A stretch of DNA of 7,303 nucleotides, taken from JAISJU01 sp031555675 (lineage in GTDB: Bacteria; Bacteroidota; Bacteroidia; Bacteroidales; Paludibacteraceae). Each line of letters begins with the position of its first letter. The first letter of the stretch is position 1. A program made the position numbers and the translations under genes. Positions 1 to 6,235 of this stretch are shown here, one piece after another. The DNA lies in NCBI GenBank assembly GCA_031555675.1, contig JAVBUB010000189.1, positions 1-7,303 on the forward strand, written 5' to 3'. Under the pieces are notes generated by a model that was not told the origin of the DNA, searched no databases, and saw nothing but the letters and a program-made list of their open reading frames with translations.

Positions 1-69
1 CGCGAATTATTCAAGCGTATGAGCAAAGAAGACCGCGATGCCCTTATTATCTTTTTAAATTCTTTATAA
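1..69 (+). CDS. C-terminal end of a probable di-haem / cytochrome c-type oxidoreductase (partial, cut by window edge)
   Basis: Frame 1 is open from the first base to TAA at 67-69 and gives 22 residues ending FKRMSKEDRDALIIFLNSL. A closing amphipathic helix of the form 'hxxLSxEDRxALhxFLxSL' is typical of the last helix of c-type cytochrome domains, including the di-haem thiol-oxidoreductase-like family (DUF1111) and cytochrome c peroxidase relatives. No CxxCH motif falls inside the visible part, so the assignment rests only on this tail and on the neighbours (porin, haem lipoprotein, haem synthase). The ATG at 19-21 is in frame but sits within the helix and is not a believable start. The stop is only 4 bases before the first inverted-repeat element. 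Confidence 0.5.
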   Translation, partial: RELFKRMSKEDRDALIIFLNSL

Positions 70-73
70 TACA

Positions 74-145
74 ATTCAAGATTCAAAATTTCGCACTAAC
101 AAGATTTCCAGACAATCTTCAATTTTGGATATTGAACTTTGAATC
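74..145. repeat. Inverted-repeat element, copy 1, with arms made of 7-bp units
   Basis: The left arm reads in 7-base steps ATTCAAG, ATTCAAA, ATTTCGC (74-94). The right arm reads TTGGATA, TTGAACT, TTGAATC (125-145), the complementary sense of the same unit. The middle (about 95-120) aligns with the middle of the second copy at 1464-1550, sharing an ATT-CGCA start and a later TTT-CAGA-AA stretch, so the two are copies of one element. The right arm ends 17 bases before the porin start. Dispersed degenerate TTGAAT-type repeats are, as far as I recall, common in Bacteroidales spacers. Function unknown. Confidence 0.6.
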
Positions 146-162
146 ATAAAATATACTTAATT

Positions 163-1425
163 ATGAAAGCAAAATATATCTTAATTGCATTATTAACCAT
201 TCCAGCAAACTTTTTTGCACAAAGCCTTAACTTAACAGATAAGTTGGCTCAAAACATATCAACCGGTAATGATCCCGAAAGCAAATATATTGAGAGCGAT
301 GTCATACCCTTAAAAGAGAAAAAAGGATTCAGTTTTGATACAAAAGTGGGCGACTTTACCCTTAAACCTTTTGTGCTGATGCAGACTTCAGCTAAGTTTA
401 ATTACTATGATGATGAAGGGTTGGAGCTTTCAGACCAGGACAATGTAGCCAACAGCGGTTTCGAAATCGGCAATGCACTGATCGGATTTGCGGGTAGTGC
501 ATTTGATAAACTGACTTTTAATTTGACGATCAATGCTGCCCAGTCTGGTGATGCACTGTTGCAACAAGCATGGTTTGACCTCAATTTGCGCGATGAGCTG
601 CGTTTCCGTGTCGGTAAATTCAAAACGCCATTTAATCAGGCTTATCTGGTAACATTGGGTGAAACACTTTTCCCGACTTTACCCTTATCGCTTACAACAC
701 CGGTTTACATTCCTTATTCCATCAATTCGGTAAATCCTGCCATTGCTACGGGTTTTGACCTGGGAGTACAAGTACATGGTTTAATAGGCAATAAATGGGA
801 ATATCGCGCCGGTATTTTCAATGGTACCGGAATCAATGTAAATGCAGCCCGAAAAACATTGAGTGATGATTTGGGAATCCCCTCGCTTCTGTATGCCGGA
901 AGAATTGCTTTTATGCCCAAAGGTAGCATGCCTACCCATCAGGGAAGTCCGAGCGACTTGCAGAACAACAAATGGCTTATTGCCCTGTCCGGATCTTACA
1001 ATGTAGAAGCCAACTGGCAAGCCAGCAACGATCTTCGCGCAGGTATAGAGTTTTCTTATCTGATAAACCGCTGGTATTTTTCGGCCGAAGCTTATTATTT
1101 GAATATGAAATTTACTAAAAAACAGGATATTTCGCCTGCTTATAACTTTTGGGGTGGCTACATCCAGGGAGGATATTTCTTTACCCGGAAAATGCAGATA
1201 GCGGCACGTTATGATTTATATGACCGTAATTCCACTAAAATAGACGGTTACCTCAATGCACCTGCCGTAGCCTTTAATTATTACATCATCGGTTATAACC
1301 TCAAATTGCAGGCTATGTACCAATATCTTGGTAAATGGGGGCACACAGACCAGCTTGAACGGGATAACGACGATTTGGGACTGGCACAGCATTATGCTCA
1401 ATTGATGGTGCAGTTTTCGTTTTAA
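163..1425 (+). CDS. Outer-membrane porin of the phosphate-selective OprO/OprP family
   Basis: A 420-residue beta-barrel porin that should form a passive diffusion channel in the outer membrane. The start is placed at ATG 163 because it opens a clean signal peptide, MKAKYILIALLTIPANFFA, with cleavage expected before Gln20. The frame can be extended to a TTG at 139, but that codon is part of the upstream repeat unit TTGAATC and adds a poor N-terminus. After a polar linker (about 20-55), alternating hydrophobic/polar strands begin. The block RVGKFKTPF at about 149-157 matches the 'RVGQFKTPF' signature of Porin_O_P proteins, preceded by LQQAWFDLNL (133-142). The chain ends in QLMVQFSF, with the terminal Phe expected of barrel proteins recognised by the BAM complex. 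The family name does not prove phosphate selectivity; in Bacteroidota these porins have varied or unknown substrates. It lies between a probable haem oxidoreductase and a haem lipoprotein, suggesting a role in the same envelope function. Confidence 0.85.
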   Translation: MKAKYILIALLTIPANFFAQSLNLTDKLAQNISTGNDPESKYIESDVIPLKEKKGFSFDTKVGDFTLKPFVLMQTSAKFNYYDDEGLELSDQDNVANSGFEIGNALIGFAGSAFDKLTFNLTINAAQSGDALLQQAWFDLNLRDELRFRVGKFKTPFNQAYLVTLGETLFPTLPLSLTTPVYIPYSINSVNPAIATGFDLGVQVHGLIGNKWEYRAGIFNGTGINVNAARKTLSDDLGIPSLLYAGRIAFMPKGSMPTHQGSPSDLQNNKWLIALSGSYNVEANWQASNDLRAGIEFSYLINRWYFSAEAYYLNMKFTKKQDISPAYNFWGGYIQGGYFFTRKMQIAARYDLYDRNSTKIDGYLNAPAVAFNYYIIGYNLKLQAMYQYLGKWGHTDQLERDNDDLGLAQHYAQLMVQFSF

Positions 1426-1463
1426 TAATTTGTAACAGAAGAGAAAGGTCTAAAGGGTAATAA

Positions 1464-1550
1464 ATTCAACATTTAAGATTCAATATTCAACATTACGCAT
1501 TGAGGATGTTTTACAGATAATTTTGAATCTTGAACTTTGAATCTTGAATT
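1464..1550. repeat. Inverted-repeat element, copy 2, with arms made of 7-bp units
   Basis: The left arm is five 7-base units (ATTCAAC, ATTTAAG, ATTCAAT, ATTCAAC, ATTACGC; 1464-1498). The right arm is four units (TTGAATC, TTGAACT, TTGAATC, TTGAATT; 1523-1550). The arms are imperfect reverse complements around a 24-base centre (1499-1522). TTGAACTTTGAATC in the right arm is identical in copy 1. The element fills most of the 163-base gap between the porin and the haem lipoprotein. The rest of the gap holds only AT-rich sequence and no convincing terminator. Confidence 0.65.
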
Positions 1551-1588
1551 AAATATGGTCTATAAACTAAGTATATTTTAATCTCAGA

Positions 1589-2335
1589 ATGATCATGAGT
1601 AAAAAAAGAGAAAATAAAATAATCATCAATGCCGGTAAACTTTTACTGTTTCTCCTGCTTTTTAGTTTCTATTCCTGCGATAGCGGTGATATTTATCCGG
1701 AAGAAAAAAAGAAAGAAGAAATCAATATCAATGTTGACGCTACCTTTAAGTTTGCCAATCTTGACGCGTTTCCCCAAAATTATACCATCGTATTAGGATC
1801 ATTTATCGGCACATCGCCCTATCCGTTGTCTTCTCAAACCATAACAAAACCTTCCGGTGATGGAACAATACATATTTCATTATCTAAATTACCTAAAGGT
1901 ACCACTTATTTGGCCTTGGCGCTGATGGAAAAGGCAAACAATAAAAAACGGCATATTTTTTATAATTATCCTGTGAGTGGCATATCCGAAAATATTGTCA
2001 TAAATGAAACCATCAACCTCGCTTCGTTTGCCCGGGTACAGGAGCAGGTTTTTACTGCACAATGTATCCAGTGCCATGGAGCGGGAGGAATGGCAGCAGG
2101 ACTTAACCTCACCGAAGGACATGCTTATGGAATGTTGGTGGAAAGGCCGGCCCGTGAAGATAATTCACCTAAAAACAGGGTAACAAAATATAGCCTTCAA
2201 AACAGTTTCTTACTGGATGTGCTTACGGAAGTAGTGCCTACGGTTACTACGAACCATACCACACTGTCGACCCTTGATCCTGTTGACGACATCAACCTGT
2301 TAAAAGTCTGGATACAAAGTGGTGCCGGAGAATAA
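1589..2335 (+). CDS. Mono-haem c-type cytochrome lipoprotein
   Basis: 248 residues (246 if the ATG at 1595 is used). Residues 14-29 form a hydrophobic export signal ending FYSC, with Cys30 the likely lipidated residue. The lipobox lacks the usual Leu at -3, which Bacteroidota tolerate. The mature chain opens with an acidic/lysine-rich tract (EEKKKEE, 38-44) resembling the charged tethers that can mark lipoproteins for the cell surface; this is inference. Residues 45-140 look like a beta-rich domain I cannot name. Residues 146-248 look like a cytochrome c domain of the PSCyt1 type: CIQCH haem-binding motif at 159-163, then GGMAAGLNL, and a closing helix LLKVWIQSGA (237-246). No methionine occupies the usual distal-ligand position; His223 in TNHTTL is the best candidate. 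It would depend on CcsBA, encoded downstream, for haem attachment. Its partner and electron acceptor are unknown. Confidence 0.8.
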   Translation: MIMSKKRENKIIINAGKLLLFLLLFSFYSCDSGDIYPEEKKKEEININVDATFKFANLDAFPQNYTIVLGSFIGTSPYPLSSQTITKPSGDGTIHISLSKLPKGTTYLALALMEKANNKKRHIFYNYPVSGISENIVINETINLASFARVQEQVFTAQCIQCHGAGGMAAGLNLTEGHAYGMLVERPAREDNSPKNRVTKYSLQNSFLLDVLTEVVPTVTTNHTTLSTLDPVDDINLLKVWIQSGAGE

Positions 2336-2370
2336 GTGCATGGCAAAATCAGTTTGCATTATTGCCGGGG

Positions 2371-2383
2371 TAACTTTAAGTTA
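2371..2383. promoter_or_regulatory. Short perfect dyad in the spacer before the Rid-like gene (possible operator)
   Basis: TAACTTTAAGTTA is a 13-base palindrome around a central base, lying 68 bases before the ATG at 2451. A weaker stem AGATAA / TTATCT follows at 2387-2392 and 2405-2410. No T-run follows either, and I see no clear Bacteroidota -33/-7 promoter pair in this 115-base spacer. Dyads this short arise by chance in AT-rich DNA, so this is a weak call. Confidence 0.15.
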
Positions 2384-2450
2384 TCAAGATAATAGAAAAG
2401 GCTTTTATCTGATTTAAATACAATTCCAACATATAAAATAAAACGATATA

Positions 2451-3668
2451 ATGATCACAAAAGAAAACAGCATCTCAGTCGATTCGAAAGGATTGATCTA
2501 TAAAAAAATAACCCATGGCAATGTATCTGTAGAACTCAGTAAGTTTCCGGCACAAGGTTCATCCGAATATCATGCCATGCTTCAAATGCAGGTTTCTCAA
2601 GATGATGCAGCTACGCAATTTAAGAAAATAGATGAGGCGCTTCTTTCCCTTTTGCAATCGGATGATTTGCAAGGTGTCCGCCTTGTTTTTAAACGATATT
2701 TTGTAAGCGATGCTATTAATCAGGCTTCTTTGATAGTAAATGAAACCCTTGAACATGAAAACGCGGCTGTCTCTTTAGTTCAGCAACCCCCGTTGAATGG
2801 ATCAAAAATAGCCCTTTGGGCATACTTGGTGGAAAATGGTGATGTACAATCCAATAATGAAGGCGCCACTTTGACTCATGTTCTCACCAAGCAGACCACT
2901 ACTTTGCAACGTTCCCATTACAAACATCTTTATACCACACAACTGCATAGCCATGAGAAAAATGAACTCATGGAAACCTATACTATTTTTAATGATTACA
3001 CTGCGGAGCTTGGCAAACATGGCTGTTCGCTTAAAGACAATTGCATCCGTACCTGGATTTTTGTATATGGAGTTGATGTACACTATACCCGTATGGTAAA
3101 TGCCCGCAGAAGTTATTTCGACAAAGAAGGGCTTACCGATAAAACCCACTATATTGCCAGTACCGGCATCGAAGGTAAATATATGCATGCCGATTCTATT
3201 GTGCTGATGGATGCTTATGCTGTTGAAGGAATTAAACCCGAACAGGTTACTTATCTGAAAGGGCTTTCGCATCTGAATCCTACTATTGAATATGGCGTTA
3301 CATTTGAGCGCGCCACAGCTGTTGATTATGGCGACCGCAGGCATATTTACGTATCCGGTACTGCAAGCATTGATAATAAAGGCGAAGTAGTGCATCCGCA
3401 TGATATCAGGAAACAGATAGACCGTACGGTGGAAAATATCGAAGTGCTTTTGGCAGAAGCGGAATCCGGCATGGAAGATATAGCCCAGATGATCGTATAC
3501 CTAAGAGATACGGCGGATTATCAGTTAGTATCTTCTTATATGGATCAAAATTACCCCTCTATTCCCAAGGTTATTGTATGGGCGCCTGTATGTCGTCCCG
3601 GCTGGCTGATAGAAATAGAATGCATGGCTATTAAGAAGATAGAAAATAAGATGTTTGAAAATTTTTAA
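2451..3668 (+). CDS. Rid-family (YjgF/YER057c/UK114) protein with three probable tandem Rid folds
   Basis: 405 residues with no signal peptide or membrane segment, so cytoplasmic. The clearest Rid domain is C-terminal (about 280-395): RRHIYVSGTASID (296-308), the helix QIDRTVENIEVLLAEAE (322-338), the strand IAQMIVYLRD (344-353), and the end strand WLIEIECMAIK. The middle part (about 140-260) repeats the pattern with a helix at 174-188, RTWIFVYGVD (200-209) and a closing strand IVLMDAYAVEG. The N-terminal part (about 20-128) does so more weakly, with FKKIDEALLSLL, LVFKRYFVSD and ALWAYLVEN. Chorismatases of the FkbO/Hyg5 group also join Rid-like folds, so they are a possible relation. RidA enzymes hydrolyse reactive enamines/imines using an Arg equivalent to Arg105 in E. 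coli. By eye the matching site here reads PKVIVW (372-377) without an Arg, so canonical deaminase activity is doubtful. The start ATG has no Shine-Dalgarno sequence, and the gene follows the lipoprotein by 115 bases. Function not established. Confidence 0.7.
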   Translation: MITKENSISVDSKGLIYKKITHGNVSVELSKFPAQGSSEYHAMLQMQVSQDDAATQFKKIDEALLSLLQSDDLQGVRLVFKRYFVSDAINQASLIVNETLEHENAAVSLVQQPPLNGSKIALWAYLVENGDVQSNNEGATLTHVLTKQTTTLQRSHYKHLYTTQLHSHEKNELMETYTIFNDYTAELGKHGCSLKDNCIRTWIFVYGVDVHYTRMVNARRSYFDKEGLTDKTHYIASTGIEGKYMHADSIVLMDAYAVEGIKPEQVTYLKGLSHLNPTIEYGVTFERATAVDYGDRRHIYVSGTASIDNKGEVVHPHDIRKQIDRTVENIEVLLAEAESGMEDIAQMIVYLRDTADYQLVSSYMDQNYPSIPKVIVWAPVCRPGWLIEIECMAIKKIENKMFENF

Positions 3669-3680
3669 TATATATATGCC

Positions 3681-3726
3681 AGCGTCTCTCCCTGCCCTCT
3701 CTATGGAGAGGGCAGGGAGAGACGCT
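3681..3726. repeat. Perfect palindrome (21-bp stem, 4-base loop) between the Rid-like gene and ccsBA
   Basis: 3681-3701 is exactly complementary to 3706-3726, with TATG as loop. The core is the C-rich stretch TCTCCCTGCCCTCTC, far more GC-rich than the AT-rich sequence on each side. No run of T follows (the next bases are TTAAACTC), so it is not a typical intrinsic terminator. It begins 12 bases after the Rid-like stop and ends 9 bases before the preferred ccsBA start. Similar CCCTCTCC...GGAGAGGG palindromes recur between genes in many Bacteroidota as far as I recall, so a dispersed REP-like element is the favoured reading. A role in mRNA stability or ccsBA translation is possible. Confidence 0.85.
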
Positions 3727-3735
3727 TTAAACTCT

Positions 3736-6096
3736 ATGAAAACCCTATTCAACCTTAAAACCCTTCCGTTTTGGACATTGCTTGCGCTTGTTATTACATT
3801 GGCTACGGCTACTTTTGTGGAGAAATATCATGGAACGGAATATACTTATCAATATATATACGGCTCGTGGTGGTTTACCGCACTATGGGCGACATTGGTT
3901 GTGCTTACCCTGACCGGCATATATAAAAGCAAATCGTACCAAAACCTGCCGCTTTTCTTTTTCCACCTTTCGTTTGTCGTAATCCTGCTGGGCGCACTAT
4001 GCACCAAATTAGGAGGAAAGCAGGGGTACGTGGTATTGAAGCAAGGAGAAGTTTGCACGCAAATGCAATCGGACGATGCAGAACCCATTATGTTTCCTTT
4101 CGAAATATCCCTCGATACCTTTTATGTCAGTTATTATCCCGGTACCAACGCTCCTGCCGATTATATTTCCGAAATCCACGTTTACGATAATACATCAGGA
4201 AAGGCTACTACTGCTCAGGTTTCCATGAATAATATATTTTCCTATAAAAACTTCCGGTTTTACCAATCATCTTTTGAACCCGGAGGCAAAACAAGTATCC
4301 TTAGCGTAAACCATGATGTATGGGGTATTCCCATTACTTATACCGGATATGCCCTGTTTGCCCTGTCGATGCTGTGGTTGCTCTTTTCGAAAAAAAATCA
4401 ATTCCGGAACCTGTTGGCTAATCCATTACTGAAAAAGACAATGATCGTTATCCTTTGTTTATTGCCATCCATATCAATGGCAAATATTTTAACCAAAGAT
4501 AGCCTCACGGTCAATACAACACAAGCTGCTCAATTCGGTAAACTTTGTATGTTGTATGATGGACGTATAACACCTGTTGCTACCTTTGCCCACGATTTTA
4601 CTTTGAAACTTACCGGTAAAACAAAATTCAGCTACCTCAATTCAGAACAATTCCTGATGGGATTTCTGTTTTTCCCCGAAAAATGGCAACAGGTAGCACT
4701 ATTTAAAATAGAAGACCCGTTACTCCAGAAAGAACTCAACGCTACGGTCCAAAAGGCTTCATTCTCCGATTTTTTTGATGAAGAAGGTAACTATAAACTC
4801 TCTAAATACTGGAACGAATTTAGCCATTCCGGCGCCAAAACAGTACGCATCAAAGAAGTAGAAAAACTCAACGAGAAAATACAGCTTATTAACATGTTGC
4901 ACAACGGGACTTTGTTGCAAATGTTTCCGCTGGAAAAAAACGGGCAACTGCACTGGTATCATCCTGTCGAAAATTTTTCACCGGATGTTTTGTCCCAAAA
5001 TATTACCTTTATCCGTGCCATATTAACTCAATACCATGCGGCAGTACATCAAAACGACGAGGCCCAGGCTGTAGACGTATTAAACCGGATAGATCAATTT
5101 CAACGGCAACATGCCGGAAAATATTTGCCAACAGATCAAAAACGAGCTATTGAGATCTTTTATCTGAAGCACAACTTTACCTCAATTCTGTTTATGCTCA
5201 ATTTAACAATGGGCATTTTGGCTTTACTGTCGTTGTTCATTCTGTCGCCTTCCAAACGTAACGGCATAAGCAATATCCTTTATTTCATACTTGTTGCTTC
5301 CTTTTTGCTTCATTGCGTATCCATAGCTGTGCGCACATACATTGGCGGCAGGTTACCTTTTGGCAATGGTTTCGAAACCATGCTCCTTATTGCTTGGTGC
5401 AGTATGTTTATCGCCTTATTGTTTGGAAAGAAAATACCATTTATCCTTCCGTTCGGATTCCTTATATCTGGCTGTGCACTGCTTGTGGCTCATTTGGGAA
5501 TGATGAACCCGAAGATCACACCTCTTGTGCCTGTTTTGTCATCGCCCTTATTGAGCATTCACGTATCTACCATCATGATATCTTATACACTATTGGCTTT
5601 TGTGGCCCTCAATAGTCTGGTATCTTTACTCCTGATTATATTTCTGCCATCGAAAAGTCCCCGGAGGTTATTTTTAGAAACCCGTTTGGAACAACATAAA
5701 ATATATAGCCTCATATGCCTTTATCCCGCCCTGTTTTTCCTTGGCGTCGGTATTTTTATCGGTGCCGTTTGGGCCAATGTCTCGTGGGGACGCTATTGGG
5801 GTTGGGACCCCAAAGAAGTGTGGGCGCTCATCACCTTTTTGGTTTACAGTTTCATTTTTCATATACGGAATATCAAGTTCCTCTCTTCAAATTTCTCTTT
5901 TCATGTTTTTGGATTATTGTCTTTCTCTACCGTATTGATGACTTATTTCGGTGTGAATTATTTCCTCGGGGGTATGCACAGTTATGCCGGAGGAGATATG
6001 GGCGCCGGCCTTCATTATACGTTGACCGGAGTTTTGGCTGCTTTATTGATTGTAGGGATAGCATTTGCCAGAAAGCAAATAAGTAATAAGCTTTAA
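3736..6096 (+). CDS. ccsBA: CcsBA (fused ResB/CcsB-CcsA), system II cytochrome c haem transporter and synthase
   Basis: 786-residue polytopic inner-membrane protein that exports haem and ligates it to CxxCH motifs of apocytochromes c. The start is set at ATG 3736, giving MKTLFNLKTLPFWT and a first membrane helix at 12-28. Longer in-frame starts (3655, 3676, 3703) would translate the palindrome and are unlikely. CcsB/ResB half (about 1-220): helices near 12-28, 44-63, 72-90 and 197-217, with His77 in the third helix as the probable TM-His1. A hydrophobic, signal-like segment (about 235-249) leads into a large extracytoplasmic region (about 250-480) beginning with the YDGRITPVATFA block. CcsA half (about 481-786): further helices, His609 (P-His1), the tryptophan-rich haem-binding WWD motif WGRYWGWDPKEVWALI (684-699), His709 (TM-His2) and His748 (P-His2). 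All four family histidines and the WWD motif are present, so it looks functional. Likely clients are the haem lipoprotein and the oxidoreductase encoded upstream. Bacteroidota often carry such fusions beside nrfHA; no nrf gene is visible here. Confidence 0.92.
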   Translation: MKTLFNLKTLPFWTLLALVITLATATFVEKYHGTEYTYQYIYGSWWFTALWATLVVLTLTGIYKSKSYQNLPLFFFHLSFVVILLGALCTKLGGKQGYVVLKQGEVCTQMQSDDAEPIMFPFEISLDTFYVSYYPGTNAPADYISEIHVYDNTSGKATTAQVSMNNIFSYKNFRFYQSSFEPGGKTSILSVNHDVWGIPITYTGYALFALSMLWLLFSKKNQFRNLLANPLLKKTMIVILCLLPSISMANILTKDSLTVNTTQAAQFGKLCMLYDGRITPVATFAHDFTLKLTGKTKFSYLNSEQFLMGFLFFPEKWQQVALFKIEDPLLQKELNATVQKASFSDFFDEEGNYKLSKYWNEFSHSGAKTVRIKEVEKLNEKIQLINMLHNGTLLQMFPLEKNGQLHWYHPVENFSPDVLSQNITFIRAILTQYHAAVHQNDEAQAVDVLNRIDQFQRQHAGKYLPTDQKRAIEIFYLKHNFTSILFMLNLTMGILALLSLFILSPSKRNGISNILYFILVASFLLHCVSIAVRTYIGGRLPFGNGFETMLLIAWCSMFIALLFGKKIPFILPFGFLISGCALLVAHLGMMNPKITPLVPVLSSPLLSIHVSTIMISYTLLAFVALNSLVSLLLIIFLPSKSPRRLFLETRLEQHKIYSLICLYPALFFLGVGIFIGAVWANVSWGRYWGWDPKEVWALITFLVYSFIFHIRNIKFLSSNFSFHVFGLLSFSTVLMTYFGVNYFLGGMHSYAGGDMGAGLHYTLTGVLAALLIVGIAFARKQISNKL

Positions 6097-6207
6097 ACTC
6101 TGTTGGGGTTGGAGACATTTTAAAAATATAGCATAATAAACCATTGTTTTTTTCCGTTCTAACAACTTAAGGGGCATAATTTTCTTAATGAAAACTTTAT
6201 GTTTCAT

Positions 6208-6215
6208 TAAATTTG
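6208..6215 (+). promoter_or_regulatory. Candidate Bacteroidota -7 promoter element for the DapB-like gene
   Basis: TAAATTTG fits the Bacteroidota -7 consensus TAnnTTTG exactly and lies 20 bases before ATG 6236. No good TTG-type -33 box is found about 20 bases further upstream, so the promoter is incomplete by consensus. If real, transcription would begin around 6220-6223 and exclude the alternative ATG at 6188, supporting the shorter protein. The 139-base spacer after ccsBA contains no other obvious signal and no clear terminator. Confidence 0.3.
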
Positions 6216-6235
6216 ATTATTGTAAAAACGTAGTT

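Noticed and set aside
139..162. TTG start extending the porin by eight residues
   Set aside because: The TTG is part of the TTGAATC repeat unit, and the added residues precede an already complete signal peptide starting at ATG 163.
1464..1550. CRISPR-like or simple tandem array
   Set aside because: The units are 7 bases, degenerate and contiguous, with no unique spacers.
2802..3401. Open frame of 199 codons on the - strand
   Set aside because: It lies entirely opposite the Rid-like gene, has no recognisable domain, and its composition is that of an antisense shadow.
3681..3726. Rho-independent terminator after the Rid-like gene
   Set aside because: The stem is long and perfect but no T-run follows (TTAAACTC), and ccsBA begins 9 bases later.
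3655..3735. N-terminal extension of CcsBA by 27 residues
   Set aside because: It overlaps the Rid-like gene and translates the palindrome; the family-like N-terminus begins at ATG 3736.
6188..6235. Longer start for the DapB-like protein
   Set aside because: The added residues are unlike the family, and a -7-like box (6208-6215) lies within them; the Rossmann strand starts right after ATG 6236.
6097..6235. Terminator at the T-run 6147-6153 after ccsBA
   Set aside because: No GC-rich stem precedes the T-run.
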